64,000 bases of DNA from Holophagales bacterium (GTDB taxonomy: Bacteria > Acidobacteriota > Thermoanaerobaculia > UBA5066). Made by a program: the position numbers and the translations under genes. This document shows, one piece after another, positions 34,295-45,689 of this stretch (the stretch's first letter is position 1; the number at the start of each line of letters is the position of its first letter). The stretch is from NCBI GenBank assembly GCA_016716705.1, contig JADJVF010000013.1:62001-126000 (forward strand), in the 5' to 3' direction. Under the pieces are notes generated by a model that saw only the letters and a list, made by a program, of their open reading frames with translations, was not told the DNA's origin and ran no database searches.

Positions 34295-37006
34295 CTACCG
34301 GGTCTCGACCCCCTCGGCCGCCGTCACCTTCAGGGTCCGGGTGCTCTTCTCCTCGCCATACGTCACGGTGACCCGGTATTCGCCGGGCGGGACGTGCCGG
34401 TCGGCCGGGAGTCCGCCGTACTCGTTCCGCAAGTCCTTCGTCGGCTTGAGGTCCCAGGAAACGCGCCCGAGGCCCGGCAGGCCCGGCGCCGTCAGGTTCG
34501 CGACGGGCTGCCCGTCGGCGTTTTCGATCGAGACCTTCACCGGCTCGCCCGTCGCCTCCTTCACCCAGAAGGTCAGGAGCGCGCCCTCCTTAGGGTTTTC
34601 TCCGCGAAAGTCGGCCTTGCCAGCGGAATCCTCCCAGCCGGGGAGGAGGTGCCGCGCCTCGGCGGGGCGCGGCGGGAAGAGGTGGAGCGCCTTGCCCCGC
34701 ACCGCAGGCGTCAGCTCCTGTAGCGCGGTGACGTCGTCGACGACGAAGAGGCTCCGGCCGTGCGTCGCGACGACGAGGTCGCGGTCCCGCTCGTGGACGG
34801 CGACGTCGTCGACCGGGACCGTCGGGAGGTCGCCGAGCTTCGACCAGGTCGTCCCGCGGTCGAGGGAGACGTAGAAGCCGTACTCCGTCCCGGCGTAGAG
34901 GAGGTCGGGGTTCTTCGGGTCCTCGCGGATCACGTCGGCGGGCTCGTCCTTCGGGAGATTCCCGGTGACCGAGGTCCACGTCCGGCCGAGGTCGGCGGTT
35001 CGCCAGAGGAGCGGCGCGTGGTTCCCGCTGCGGTAGGCCGAGACCGCGAGATACGCGACCTTCTCGTCGTGCCGTCCCGCCTCGACGCGGGCGATCCACT
35101 GCCCCTTCGCGGCCGCGGGAAGGAAGCCGGTCAGGTCGGTCCACGCCGCCCCGCCGTCCTCGGTGACGTGGAGCCTGCCGTCGTCGGTTCCGGCCCAGAG
35201 GAGGCCGGCCTTCCTCGGCGACTCGGAGAAGGCGTAGACGACGCCGTAGTTCTCGGCGCCGCTCCCGACGGTGCGCATCTTCGAGAACTCCTGCGTCGAG
35301 AGGTCGGGGCTGATCGGCGTGAACTTCTCGCCCTTCTCCGTCACGCGGAAGACGCGGTTCCCCGCGAGAAACATCGTCCCCTTCTCGTGCCGGCTCGCGA
35401 GGAGCGGCGAGTTCCAGTGGAAGCGGAACGCCGGCTGCCCCTCGGTCGGCTCGGGGCGGAGGTTCTTCACCTGTCCGCTGCCGAGGTGGAAGCGGTGGAC
35501 GTACCCCTCCTGCGACTCGGCGTAGACGACGTTGCGGTCTACGGGATCGAAGACGCACCAGAAGCCGTCGCCCCCGCCGACGTCGATCCAGTCGGAGTTG
35601 ACGACGCCGTCCTTCGAGAAGGTACGGCTCGGACCGACCCAGTTCAGGTTGTCCTGCAGTCCGCCGCAGATCCGGTAGGGAGAGGAGTCGTCGAGGGAGA
35701 TCCGGTAGAACTGCCCCGAAGGGATCTTGTCGACGTGGTCCCAGGTCCCGCCCGCGTCGGCGCTCAGGTAGGCGCCGCCGTCGGTCCCGAGGAGGAGGCG
35801 CGGCGAGACGGGCTTCTTCTCCGCCTCCGGCGGCTCTCCCTCCTTCGGCGGGGCGGGCCGGCGCGGGGCGGGGGTCCCGGTGACGACGAGCTCGTGTACG
35901 TCGGGGTGGACCTTCTGGAAGAGGTCCTCGCGGAAGGACTTCCCGCCGTCGTCCGAGACGGAGAGGGCGAAGCCCAGGACGTAGACGCGCTGGTCGTTGA
36001 CGGGGTCGATCCGGATCTGGCTGAAGTAGAAGGGGCGCGGGTTCAGGCGCGACGTGCGGACCCAGGTCTCGCCGCCGTCCTCGGAGCGGAAGATCCCGCC
36101 CGCGCGGCTCTCGACCTCGTCGATCCCGCTCGTCCCTGCCGCGTCGCTCTGGACGACCGCCATGACGACCTTCGGGCTCGCGGCGGTGACGGCGAGGCCG
36201 ATGCGACCCGTCTGCGCCGGGAGGCCGTTCGTCAGCTTCTTCCACGTCGCGCCGCCGTCCGTCGAGCGGAAGATGCCCCCTGCATCCCTCCCGCCCGTCA
36301 GAGACGTCCCGTACGCGAACGACCAGGGAGTCCTCCGTCGCGCGTAGAGCGCCGCGTAGAGGGTGTTCGGGTCGGCGGGGGAGAGGACGACGTCGACGCA
36401 GCCGGTGTCGGCATCGTCGGGGACGGCGGCCGGGAGAACCTTCGTCCAGCTCTTCCCGCCGTCGGTCGTCCGGTAGAGGCCGCGCTCGCCCCCCTTCGTC
36501 CAGAGGCTCCCCGATACGGCGACGAAGGCGACGTCGGGGTTCGAAGGGTGGACGCGAATCCGCCCGATGGCGCGGCTCGACTTCAGTCCGGCGCTCGTCC
36601 ACGTGGATCCGCCGTCCGTCGAGCGGAAGACGCCGTCGCCGAAGCCGGCGCTGTTGCGGTCCGTCGCCTCGCCCGTCCCGACCCAGATCACCCTCGGGTC
36701 CGACGGGGCCACCGCGACGGCGCCGATCGAGAAGACCTTCTCCTCCTTCATCAGCGGCGAGAAGGTCGCGCCCGCGTTCGTCGTCTTCCAGAGGCCGCCC
36801 GTGGCGTGACCGAGATAGAAGGTAGCCGGATCCTCGGGGTCGACGGCGATCGAGACGACCCGGCCGCCCATGATCGCCGGTCCGATCGAGCGGGCCTTCA
36901 GCGCGGCGAGCTGGGCGGAAGGCGGTGTCGTCGGGAGCGCCGGGGCGGCGGGAGCGGCCGCGGCCTTCGCGGCGAGGAGGAGGCCGGCGGCGAGGAGGGC
37001 GCTCAC
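34295..37006 (-). CDS. Exported VPS10/sortilin-like beta-propeller protein
   Basis: A 903-residue secreted protein. After a short Ala-rich signal region come many repeats of the type GxxxxSxDGGxxW (for example GVFRSTDGGSTW, GLYRTTDGGKSW, GIFRSEDGGETW, YLSADAGGTW). These are Asp-box repeats as in sialidases, sortilin and the photosystem II factor YCF48. About fourteen blades suggest two propellers. A C-terminal Ig/FlgD-like domain follows (VSWDLKPTKDL, PPGEYRVTVTYG). Some relatives are annotated as glycosyl hydrolases, without proof. The GTG start overlaps the proC stop by four bases. Confidence 0.82.
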   Translation of the reverse strand: MSALLAAGLLLAAKAAAAPAAPALPTTPPSAQLAALKARSIGPAIMGGRVVSIAVDPEDPATFYLGHATGGLWKTTNAGATFSPLMKEEKVFSIGAVAVAPSDPRVIWVGTGEATDRNSAGFGDGVFRSTDGGSTWTSAGLKSSRAIGRIRVHPSNPDVAFVAVSGSLWTKGGERGLYRTTDGGKSWTKVLPAAVPDDADTGCVDVVLSPADPNTLYAALYARRRTPWSFAYGTSLTGGRDAGGIFRSTDGGATWKKLTNGLPAQTGRIGLAVTAASPKVVMAVVQSDAAGTSGIDEVESRAGGIFRSEDGGETWVRTSRLNPRPFYFSQIRIDPVNDQRVYVLGFALSVSDDGGKSFREDLFQKVHPDVHELVVTGTPAPRRPAPPKEGEPPEAEKKPVSPRLLLGTDGGAYLSADAGGTWDHVDKIPSGQFYRISLDDSSPYRICGGLQDNLNWVGPSRTFSKDGVVNSDWIDVGGGDGFWCVFDPVDRNVVYAESQEGYVHRFHLGSGQVKNLRPEPTEGQPAFRFHWNSPLLASRHEKGTMFLAGNRVFRVTEKGEKFTPISPDLSTQEFSKMRTVGSGAENYGVVYAFSESPRKAGLLWAGTDDGRLHVTEDGGAAWTDLTGFLPAAAKGQWIARVEAGRHDEKVAYLAVSAYRSGNHAPLLWRTADLGRTWTSVTGNLPKDEPADVIREDPKNPDLLYAGTEYGFYVSLDRGTTWSKLGDLPTVPVDDVAVHERDRDLVVATHGRSLFVVDDVTALQELTPAVRGKALHLFPPRPAEARHLLPGWEDSAGKADFRGENPKEGALLTFWVKEATGEPVKVSIENADGQPVANLTAPGLPGLGRVSWDLKPTKDLRNEYGGLPADRHVPPGEYRVTVTYGEEKSTRTLKVTAAEGVETR

Positions 37007-37821
37007 TTTCCCAGCTCCCCGGCCGCGCGGGCGGCCGTCTCGATGCCGCGGGCGAGGACGGAGCGGATCCGCCCGTCCTCCATCGCGAGGATGCCGGCGA
37101 TCGTGCAGCCGGCGGGGGTCGTCACGTCGTCCTTGAGCGCCGCCGGGTGGCGGCCGGTCACGAGGACCATCTCCGCCGCACCGAGGGCCGCCTGGGCGGC
37201 GAGCTCGATGGCCGCCGCGCGCGGCAGGCCGCGCATGACGCCGCCGTCGGCGAGCGACTCGAGGACGACGTAGATGAACGCCGGGCCGCTCGCCGAGAGG
37301 GCGGTCACGGTGTCCATGTGCTTCTCCTCGAGCTCCATCGTCCGGCCCATCGTCGAGAAGATGTCGAGGGCCACGGCCGCGTGCTCGTCGGTGGCGTGCG
37401 CCCCCTTCGAGACGACGGTCATCCCCTTGCCGATGAAGCAGGGGGTGTTCGGCATCGCCCTCACGACCGGGATCCCCTCGCCGACCGCCTCCTCGATGGC
37501 GGCGGTCGAGATGCCGGCGGCGATCGAGACGAGGAGGGGCGCGTGCCCGAGCGCCCCTTTCGCCTTGAGGCCGTCGCACGCCTTCGCCACGTCCTTCGGC
37601 TTGAGGCAGAGGACGACGATGTCGGCCCCGCGGGCCGCCTCGGCGTTGTCGGTCGTGCACGCCAGGCCCAGCTCGCCGGAGAGCTTCTCGGCGGTCTGGC
37701 GGGTCCGCGCGGTGCACGCGAGCTGCGACGCCTCGACCTTTCCCGAGCGGAGGAGTCCCCCCGCCAGCGCGCGTCCCATGGTTCCCGAGCCGATGATGGC
37801 GATCCGCTTTCCGGTGAGCAT
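37003..37821 (-). CDS. proC: Pyrroline-5-carboxylate reductase
   Basis: A 272-residue P5C reductase, which completes proline synthesis using NADPH. The N-terminal dinucleotide motif is IIGSGTMGRALAGG, and LCLKPKDVAKAC, VRAMPNTPCFIGKGM and ALSASGPAFIYVVLESLADG are characteristic of the family, the last within the dimerising helical domain. Length is typical. The stop overlaps the start of the beta-propeller gene as GTGA. It is divergent from sucC, with 111 bases between. Confidence 0.95.
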   Translation of the reverse strand: MLTGKRIAIIGSGTMGRALAGGLLRSGKVEASQLACTARTRQTAEKLSGELGLACTTDNAEAARGADIVVLCLKPKDVAKACDGLKAKGALGHAPLLVSIAAGISTAAIEEAVGEGIPVVRAMPNTPCFIGKGMTVVSKGAHATDEHAAVALDIFSTMGRTMELEEKHMDTVTALSASGPAFIYVVLESLADGGVMRGLPRAAAIELAAQAALGAAEMVLVTGRHPAALKDDVTTPAGCTIAGILAMEDGRIRSVLARGIETAARAAGELGK

Positions 37822-37932
37822 TCGTGCGTCTCCTGTGCCTGAGAAGGACGGGAGGATCGTACTCGACGGGAGCCGGACTAGAATCCGCCCCGCCCGTCCG
37901 GGCGAAACGAGATCCGAAGAGGTGCCTCCGAC

Positions 37933-39101
37933 ATGAAAGTCCACGAGTACCAGGCGAAGGAGATCCTCCGTCGCTACGGTGTCCCGACCCCGACGGGGCA
38001 CGTCACCGACAGCCCGGAGGAAGCCCGTCAGATCGCGAAGGACCTGGGCGGCCGGGCCGTCGTGAAGGCCCAGATCCACGCCGGCGGGCGTGGCAAGGGG
38101 GGCGGCGTCAAGCTCGCGAAGACCCCCGACGAGGCCTTCGAACACGCCAAGGCGATCATCGGCATGCAGCTCGTCACGCACCAGACCGGCCCCGAGGGGC
38201 GCAAGGTCAAGAAGGTGCTCGTCGAGGCGGCGGCCGACATCGCGCAGGAGCTCTACCTCGGGATCACGCTCGACCGGGCCATCGGCAAGCCGGTCCTCAT
38301 GGCGTCGAAGTTCGGCGGCATGGAGATCGAGGAGGTCGCCCACAAGGACCCGACGGCGATCCTGAAGGAGCCGTTCGACGCGATCGCCGGCCTCCAGCCC
38401 TTCCAGGCGCGCAAGGTCGCCTACGCGCTCGGGCTGACGGGGGAGACGCACAAGAAGGCGGTCCCCTTCCTCTCGCCCTCGCGAAGGCCTACGTCGAGAC
38501 GGACTGCTCGCTGGCCGAGATCAACCCGCTGATGATCACCGGCTCGGGCGACGTCGTGGCGCTCGACGCCAAGATGAACTTCGACGACAACGCCCTCTTC
38601 CGGCACCTCGACATCAAGGAGTACCGGGACCTCGACGAGGAGGACCCGCTCGAGGTCGAGGCGTCGAAGTTCAACCTCAACTACATCAAGCTCGACGGCA
38701 ACGTCGGCTGCATGGTGAACGGCGCGGGCCTGGCGATGTCGACGATGGACATCATCCAGTACGCCGGCGGGAGCCCCGCGAACTTCCTCGACGTGGGCGG
38801 CGGGGCCAACGAGGAGCAGGTCCGCAACGCGATGCGGATCATCCTCTCGGACCCGAACGTCAAGGGCGTCCTCATCAACATCTTCGGCGGCATCATGCGC
38901 TGCGACATCATCGCCAGCGGCGTCGTGAAGGCGGTGAAGGAGATCGGCTGCACCATCCCCGTCGTCGTCCGCCTCGAGGGGACGAACGTGGAGGAAGGCA
39001 AGACGATCCTGCGCGACTCCGGCCTCGCCGTCATCCCGGCCGACGGGATGAAGGACGCCGCGGAGAAGATCATCGCCGCGGTCGCGAAGGGGGGGAACTG
39101 A
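37933..39101 (+). CDS. sucC: Succinate-CoA ligase beta subunit (one frameshift)
   Basis: SucC provides the ATP-grasp half of succinyl-CoA synthetase in the TCA cycle. The first 180 residues are normal, from MKVHEYQAKEILRRYGVPTP to THKKAVPFL, including the ATP-grasp loop GGRGKGGGVKLAK. At about 38471 one C is missing (ttcctctcg for ttcctcctcg). The sequence then continues in the next frame, ALAKAYVETDCSLAEINPL to KIIAAVAKGGN, with GGSPANFLDVGGGAN and FGGIMRCD present. Corrected length is 389 residues, as in E. coli. The neighbouring sucD is intact, so a sequencing error is the likeliest cause. Confidence 0.93.
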
Positions 39102-39102
39102 G

Positions 39103-39981
<879 letters not shown>

Positions 39982-40008
39982 ACCTTCCCGCGGAAACGGA
40001 TCTCCTCG

Positions 40009-40040
40009 AGAGCCCCGGCCGAACGGCCGGGGCTCTTTCG
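40009..40040 (+). terminator. Rho-independent terminator after sucD
   Basis: A perfect 12-base stem, agagccccggcc with ggccggggctct, closes a GAAC loop and is followed by ttcgc. It stands 27 bases after the sucD stop. Confidence 0.85.
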
Positions 40041-40167
40041 CTCTCCCCGGTCCTTCCTTCGATGGAGGGGAGGCTCCATCGGTGCCGCGGGGAGGCTCGT
40101 GGCGAGTCTCCACCCCCGTGGGGAGACGTGCAATCCGGGCACCCTCCGCCCTGTAAGATTCGCGAGA

Positions 40168-43009
40168 ATGTCCGGGCCGGCGGAGAAGAAACGGAGCCCG
40201 ACGGGGGGCGGCGGCGGCGTGTCTGCGGGCGAGCACAGCGACCCGACGGTGCCGCTGCCGTCCTCTGGGTCGGACACGCCGGACACGGACACCGAAGACA
40301 CCCTTCCCGGGCAGGCCGTTCCAGCCCGCGCCGGCAGACCCGACGTCCTGATTGCCGGCTACCGGATCCTCCGCGTGATCGGCGAGGGGGGGATGGGGAC
40401 GGTCTACGAAGCGGAGCAGGAGCGGCCGCGCCGGATCGTCGCCCTCAAGATGATCAAGCCAGGCCTGGCCACCGCCGCCCTGCTCAGGAGGTTCGAGCAG
40501 GAGGCGCACGCGCTGGGGCGGCTCCGCCACCCGGGGATCGCGCAGATCTACGAGGCCGGGATGGCGGACGCGGGGCACGGCCCCCAGCCGTACTTCGCGA
40601 TGGAGTTCGTGACGGGGCGCCCCCTCGACCAGTACGTGACGGAGAGGAATCCCGGCGTCCGCGAGCGGCTCGACCTCGTCGCCCGCATCTGCGACGCCGT
40701 GCACCACGCCCACCAGAAGGGGATCATCCACCGCGACCTGAAGCCCGGGAACATCCTCGTCGAGGATTCGGGCCAGCCCCGGGTCCTCGACTTCGGCCTG
40801 GCGCGCGTCACCGACTCGGACATCCAGGCCACGATGCAGACCGACGTCGGCCAGATCGTCGGAACGCTCCCGTACATGAGTCCCGAGCAGGTCCTGGGAG
40901 ACCCGCTCGCGCTCGACACGCGCAGCGACGTCTACGCGCTCGGGGTCCTCCTCTACCTCGTCCTGGCGGGCCACCTGCCGTACGACCTCAAGAAGGCGCA
41001 CCTGGCCGAGTGCATTCGTGTCATCCGCGAGGTGGACCCGAGCCCGCTCGGCACGGTGAGCCGGGAGTTCCGCGGCGACGTCGAGACGATTGCCGCCCGG
41101 GCGCTCGAGAAGGAGAAGGAGCGGCGTTACCAGTCGGCCGCGGAGCTCGGCTCGGACCTGCGCCGCCACCTCTCCCACGAGCCGATCGTGGCGCGCCCCG
41201 CGAGCGCGGCGTACCAGCTCGGCAAGTTCGCGCGGCGCAACCGGACCCTCGTGGCCGGGGCGGCCGCCACCGTCCTCGCGCTCGTCGCCGGGGTCGGCGT
41301 CAGCTCGTGGCAGGCGGTCCGGGCTCGGCGGGCCGAGGGGCTCGCCACCTCGCGACTCGCCCAGACGCAGGAGGCGCGCGCCGGGGGGGCCCCGGGGGGG
41401 GGGGGGCGGGGGGGGGGGGGGGGGGGGGGGGGGGAGGGGGGGGGGGGGGGGAGGGGGGGGGGGGGGGGGAGGGGGCGGGAGGGGGGCGGGGGGGGGGGGG
41501 GGGGGCGCGAGGCGGTGAACGCCTTCCTCAAGGAGATGCTCTCGTCGGTCGACCCGTCGGAGATGAAGGGGAAGGACGTGACCGTCCGGCGGGTGCTCGA
41601 CGAGGCGGCTGGAAAGGTCGGAGGCGGCTCGCTCCGGGAGCAGCCCGAGGTCGAGGCCTCCGTCCGGACCACGCTGGGGAAGACCTACCAGGCCCTCGGC
41701 CTCCTCGCCGAGGCGGAGCCCCACCTGAGGCAGGCCCTCGAGATACGCAAGCGCGTCCTCGGCCCCGAGCACCCCGACGTGGCCGCCAGCCTGAACGACC
41801 TCGCCTCGCTCCTCCACGACCGAGGGAAGCGGGCGGAGGCCGAGCCGCTCTACCGGGAGGCGCTCCGGATCCGGAAGAAGGCCCTCGGCCCCGGACACCT
41901 CGACACGTCCGCCACACTGAACGACCTCGGCCTCCTGCTGAAGCAGCAGGGCGACCTGGACGGGGCCGAGGCGATGTACCGCGAGTCGCTCGCGATCAAG
42001 CGGAGGAGCCTCGGCGAGGCCCACGGGGACCTGGCGCAGGCGATCAACAACATGGCGCAGCTCCTCCAGGCCCGGGGGACCTGAAGGGAGCCGAGACGCT
42101 CCACCGCGAGGCGCTCGCCATGCGCCGCACCGTCTTCGGCCCGGAGCACCCCGACGTCCTCGCCAGCCTGAACAACCTCGGCGCGAACCTTTTCGCGCAG
42201 GGGGACGTCGCGGGGGCCGAGGCGCTGGCCCGTGAGGTGCTCGCGGTGAGGCGGAGGACGCTCGACGAGAACCATCCGGACCTCGCCATGGCCCTCAACA
42301 ACCTCGGGGCGTACCTGCGGGTCGAGGGCAAGCTGGCGGAGGCCGAGCCGCTCCAGCGCGAGGCGCTCGCGATCTGGCGGAAGGCGCTCGGCAACGAGCA
42401 CCCCGACGTGGCGAGCGCGGCGAGCAACCTCGCGTTCGTCCTGCACGAGAAGGGGGACCCGGCAGGGGCCGAGGTTCTCCAGCGCGAGGCTCTGGCGATC
42501 CGCGTCAAGGTCTACGGCGAGGGAGCCTCCAGGTCGCCCGGACCCTGGGCCCCCTCGGCCCCATCCTCCTCGACGAGGGCAAGCTCGAGGAGGCCGAGAC
42601 GCTGCTCCGCAGGGCGCTCGAGATCCGCGTCGAGAAGCTCCCGCCCCGCCACGTCGACACGGCCGTCGCGCAGGCCGACCTGGCCCGGGCGCTGAACGCC
42701 CGGGGCAAGTTCGACGAGGCCCGGGCGCTGGCCGCGGAAGCCCTCTCCATCCGCGAGGAGAAGCTGCCCGCGGGCCACTGGACGCGCTTCGAGGCGCAGA
42801 GCCTCCTCGGCGAGGCGCTCGCCGGGCAGGGGAAGCTCGCCGAGGCCGAGGCGCTCCTCCTCCCCGCGTACGAAGGCCTGAGGGCGAGCGCGGCGGTCTC
42901 GCCGTGGAAGAAGAGGGCCGCGCGCGAGCGGATCGTGCGGCTCTACGAGGCGTGGGGCCGCCCGGAGGCGGCAGCGGCCTGGCGGGCGAAGGAGACGGCG
43001 CCTCTCTGA
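40168..43009 (+). CDS. Membrane Ser/Thr protein kinase with TPR domain (frameshifts and a poly-G gap)
   Basis: The kinase domain (about residues 55-330) is intact: GEGGMGTVYEAEQ, VALKMIKPG, HRDLKPGNILVED, DFGLARV and YMSPEQVLGDP. A membrane helix follows (VAGAAATVLALVAGVGVSSW). Then a patch of nearly pure G replaces the juxtamembrane segment. After it comes VNAFLKEMLSSVDPSEMKGK and at least eight tetratricopeptide units of the type AEPLYREALRIRKKALGPGH. Two missing G residues (near 42074 and near 42522) shift the frame; the restored C-terminus ends WRAKETAPL. The start MSGPAEKKRS is preferred over an upstream in-frame ATG at 40099 because the latter region has no domain. Corrected length is about 945 residues. 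Confidence 0.85.
41383..41505. other. Poly-G patch inside the TPR kinase gene
   Basis: About 120 bases are almost only G, with isolated A and C. The region falls exactly between the membrane helix and the first conserved ectodomain sequence. In kinases of this architecture I expect an Ala/Glu/Arg-rich coiled coil there, encoded by a repetitive GC-rich sequence. The patch is therefore probably a failed consensus over that repeat. Its true length is unknown. Confidence 0.65.
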
Positions 43010-43111
43010 GCTCGGACGGCCTCCGCACCGGCCCGGCAAGGCCGGGCGCGTCGGACGTGCTCGAACGCGCGTTCGTCCCGCGGCGGAGCGTGTCGTAAAC
43101 TCCCGCGCCTT

Positions 43112-43525
43112 ATGGAAAAGACTTTCGCGATCATCAAGCCCGACGCCGTCGAAGCGAAGAACGCCGGGAAGATCCTCGCCCGCATGGAGGCCGAGGGCTT
43201 CCGCGTCGTGGCGATGAAGTTCCACCGGATCACGAAGGGCGAGGCCGAGGGCTTCTACGCCGAGCACGCCGGCAAGGGCTTCTTCGGCTCCCTCGTCGCC
43301 TACATGACGTCGGGCCCGGTCTTCGTCGCCGTCCTCGAGCGGGAGAACGCCGTCGCCCACTGGCGCGCCGTCATGGGCGCCACGAACCCCGCCAACGCCG
43401 ACGAGGGGACGATCCGCAAGGAGTTCGGCCAGTCGATCGAGCGCAACGCCTCGCACGGCTCGGCCAACCTCGCCGACGCCGCCCGCGAGGTGACGTTCTT
43501 CTTCTCCCAGGCCGAGCTGCTCTAG
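43112..43525 (+). CDS. ndk: Nucleoside diphosphate kinase
   Basis: A 137-residue NDP kinase that balances nucleoside triphosphate pools. The phospho-histidine is H115 in RNASHGSANLADA, and the N-terminal motif is TFAIIKPDAVEAKNAGKI. All expected residues of the small hexameric or tetrameric enzyme are present. The stop codon overlaps the stop of the convergent gene at the palindrome ctag. Its terminator lies inside that neighbour. Confidence 0.97.
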   Translation: MEKTFAIIKPDAVEAKNAGKILARMEAEGFRVVAMKFHRITKGEAEGFYAEHAGKGFFGSLVAYMTSGPVFVAVLERENAVAHWRAVMGATNPANADEGTIRKEFGQSIERNASHGSANLADAAREVTFFFSQAELL

Positions 43526-44371
43526 CCCTTCCTCGGGCTCGCCCGCCAGCTCTTCAGAAGGGCCCGCGCATCCGCGCGGGCCCTTTCGTGCTCGACGAGC
43601 CACCTCGGATCGGGGGAACCGTCGACGACGCCTTCGGCGATCGCGATCGCCTCGTCGCGGCCAGCCGGGTCGAGGTCCCGGAGCGCCTCGGCGAGGAAGA
43701 GCCGGTTCACGAGGCTCGTCGGCGCGACGGCTACGGCCTTCCGGAGATGACGGACCGCCTCCTTCTTCGAGATCCAGCCGGTGATCAGTGGAATCGAAGG
43801 GGTCTTGTGGTGGAGCCGGCCGAGCGTCCGGTGGCCCGCGGCATCGTCGAGGGCGGGCGCGAGCCGGATCACGGCCTCGGCGTAGTCGCGGACACGGCCG
43901 GCGACCCCCTCGCGGGCGGCGGCGAGCATCCCTTCCGCGAGGGCGTACATCCCCCACGCCACCCCGCCCCACTCGAAGGCCGAGGCGGCCTCCGGGTCTC
44001 CCGCGAACCGCGGGACGAGCTCGACGGGGGTCGCCCGCGAGAGGTCGCGCGAGGAGCCTTCCGTCGCGCTCATCCTGAGGTGCGTGAGGCAATCGTCGGC
44101 GACGTGCGTCGCCTCGAGGAAGCAGGCTTTGGCCTCGGCCACGCCGGACGATGCGTACTCACCCGCGAAGTAGAGCGCCCGCATGAGCCTCCACCGGGCC
44201 TCGATCGAGAGTGGGCCGCTCGGCCAGCTCGGCGCGCAGGAGTGACAGGACCTTCCGGACCGGAGCGACCCGGGCATGTCCGCCGTGTCCCCCTTCCGCG
44301 CGTCCGGCCCAGACGGCGTCCGCCTCCGTGACGAGCGGGGACGTTTCGTGCACGGTGGTTCTCGGGCTCAT
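43522..44371 (-). CDS. TPR-like helical protein (one frameshift)
   Basis: A mostly helical protein of about 282 residues. It begins MSPRTTVHETSPLVTEADAV and reads to LLRAELAER. An extra C near 44216 (ggcccact) breaks the frame; the sequence then continues LSIEARWRLMRALYFAGEYA and on to KSWRASPRKG. Motifs such as EAKACFLEATHVADDCL, AFEWGGVAWGMYALAEGML and LGRLHHKTPSIPL resemble TatT/TPR-type proteins predicted to sit with transporters or in the periplasm, though no signal peptide is seen. The function is unknown. Confidence 0.65.
43559..43586 (+). terminator. ndk terminator inside the convergent gene
   Basis: Arms gggcccgcgc and gcgcgggccc close an ATCC loop and are followed by tttcg. The hairpin stands 34 bases after the ndk stop, within the last 65 bases of the convergent TPR-like gene. 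On the other strand it encodes ERARADARALL. Confidence 0.75.
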
Positions 44372-44467
44372 CCCTCGACGATACGCCGCAATGCAGCATG
44401 ACGCACGCTCCGCGAAGCCGGGTTTCGGGCCCGGGGGGCACGCCGCCCCTCCTGAGACAATCCAGCA

Positions 44468-45647
44468 ATGAGAGGATCGGTTCCGGCCCTCGCCACCCTC
44501 CTTTTCGCGGCCGCCTGGCCGCGCCGGGGAGAGGAGCCCGTGAGGCTCGGCGGCGGGTTCAGCCGGCCGGCCCGACCCCCACCCCGAGCCCCGATCCCGC
44601 CGCCCACGCCCTCCCCCCGCCGCTCGTCCGGCGCCGGCCGCTTGGCCGCTCCCCGCCGCCGGCGCCGCCCTGCCGGCGCCGGGGCCCGACGCCCGCCCCC
44701 GCCCGTCTGCGGCGCCCGCGGCCCGCCCGCCCGGATCGCGGGCCGCATCCGCACCCCCGCGAGCCGCCGCCGACGTCTCCGTCGGCTACGTCCTCGTCCC
44801 GTTCGTCGTCACCGACCAGAAGGGGCGCCCCGTCGGAAACCTCAGGGAAAAGGACGTCACCCTCCTCGCGGACGGAGTTCCGGTCGCCTACGACCTCTTC
44901 CAGGGGAGCGCGGATGCCCCCGTCTCGTATGCCGTCCTCCTCGACGGCTCCGGTTCGATGGGCCTCGCCGGGAAGATGGAAGGGGCGAGGGCCGCGCTCG
45001 AGACACTCGCCGCCACCCGGGTCCCGGGCGACGACTTCGCTCTCTTCGTCTTCGCCGAGGGAGAGGTGAAAGAGATCGTCGGGTTCACGGAAGACGCCGA
45101 GCGGATCGTCGCGGCGGCCCGGCAGGTGAAGCCGTGGGGAAAGACCGCATTTCGCGACGCCCTCGCCCGGATGCCAGAGAAGAGCCTCCAGGGGAAGAAT
45201 GGCTCGAAGGCCATCATCCTGCTCTCCGACGGCATCGACAACGACTCCCAGATCACCGAGCCCGAGCTCGCGAAGCTGATGGAAGGGGTCGAGATCCCGG
45301 TCTTTCCCCTCGGCCTCCGCTCCCCCGGGGCCCTCATGCAGCCGCTTCCCGGCATGACCGTCGAGTGGATGCTCAACGTTGATGTCCTTTCCCACATCGC
45401 CCGGATCACGGGGGGACGGATGGCCGTCGTCGACGACCCGGGTCAGCTCCCCTCTCGTATCCTCGACATCCAAAAAGACTTGCGGTCTCAGTATTTGATT
45501 GGCTTTTCTCCGACAGGCAGCGGTCCGGTAAGATATCGCCGTCTCACCCTGAGGGTGGCCGGACCGGCCCGCCCCGTTCGCGTGAGGGCCGGATACCGTG
45601 GTTCCGACCCTCCCGCACACGGGCCAGGACGTTCCGGACCCAAATGA
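44468..45647 (+). CDS. VWFA-related acidobacterial protein (frameshifted N-terminus)
   Basis: The C-terminal 300 residues form a von Willebrand A domain of the acidobacterial type. Its lead-in is VGYVLVPFVVTDQKGRPVGN with LREKDVTLLADGVPV, the MIDAS motif is DGSGSMGLAGKM, and LLSDGIDND and LRSQYLIGFSPTG follow. The end PVRVRAGYRG is also typical. The likely start MRGSVPALATLLFAAAWP looks like a signal peptide but is in another frame. Between them lie about 200 bases coding Pro/Arg-rich low complexity, where at least one base is probably lost or gained. The protein would be exported. Adhesion or metal-dependent binding is a family-level guess. Confidence 0.78.
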
Positions 45648-45689
45648 GCGAACGGTGAGGCCGTCCATCGGACGTTGAGGAGGAATGGA

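Noticed and set aside
41383..41505. A functional G-quadruplex or a glycine-rich protein linker
   Set aside because: Length and purity are unlike natural coding DNA, and the same contig has many homopolymer errors; an assembly artefact is simpler.
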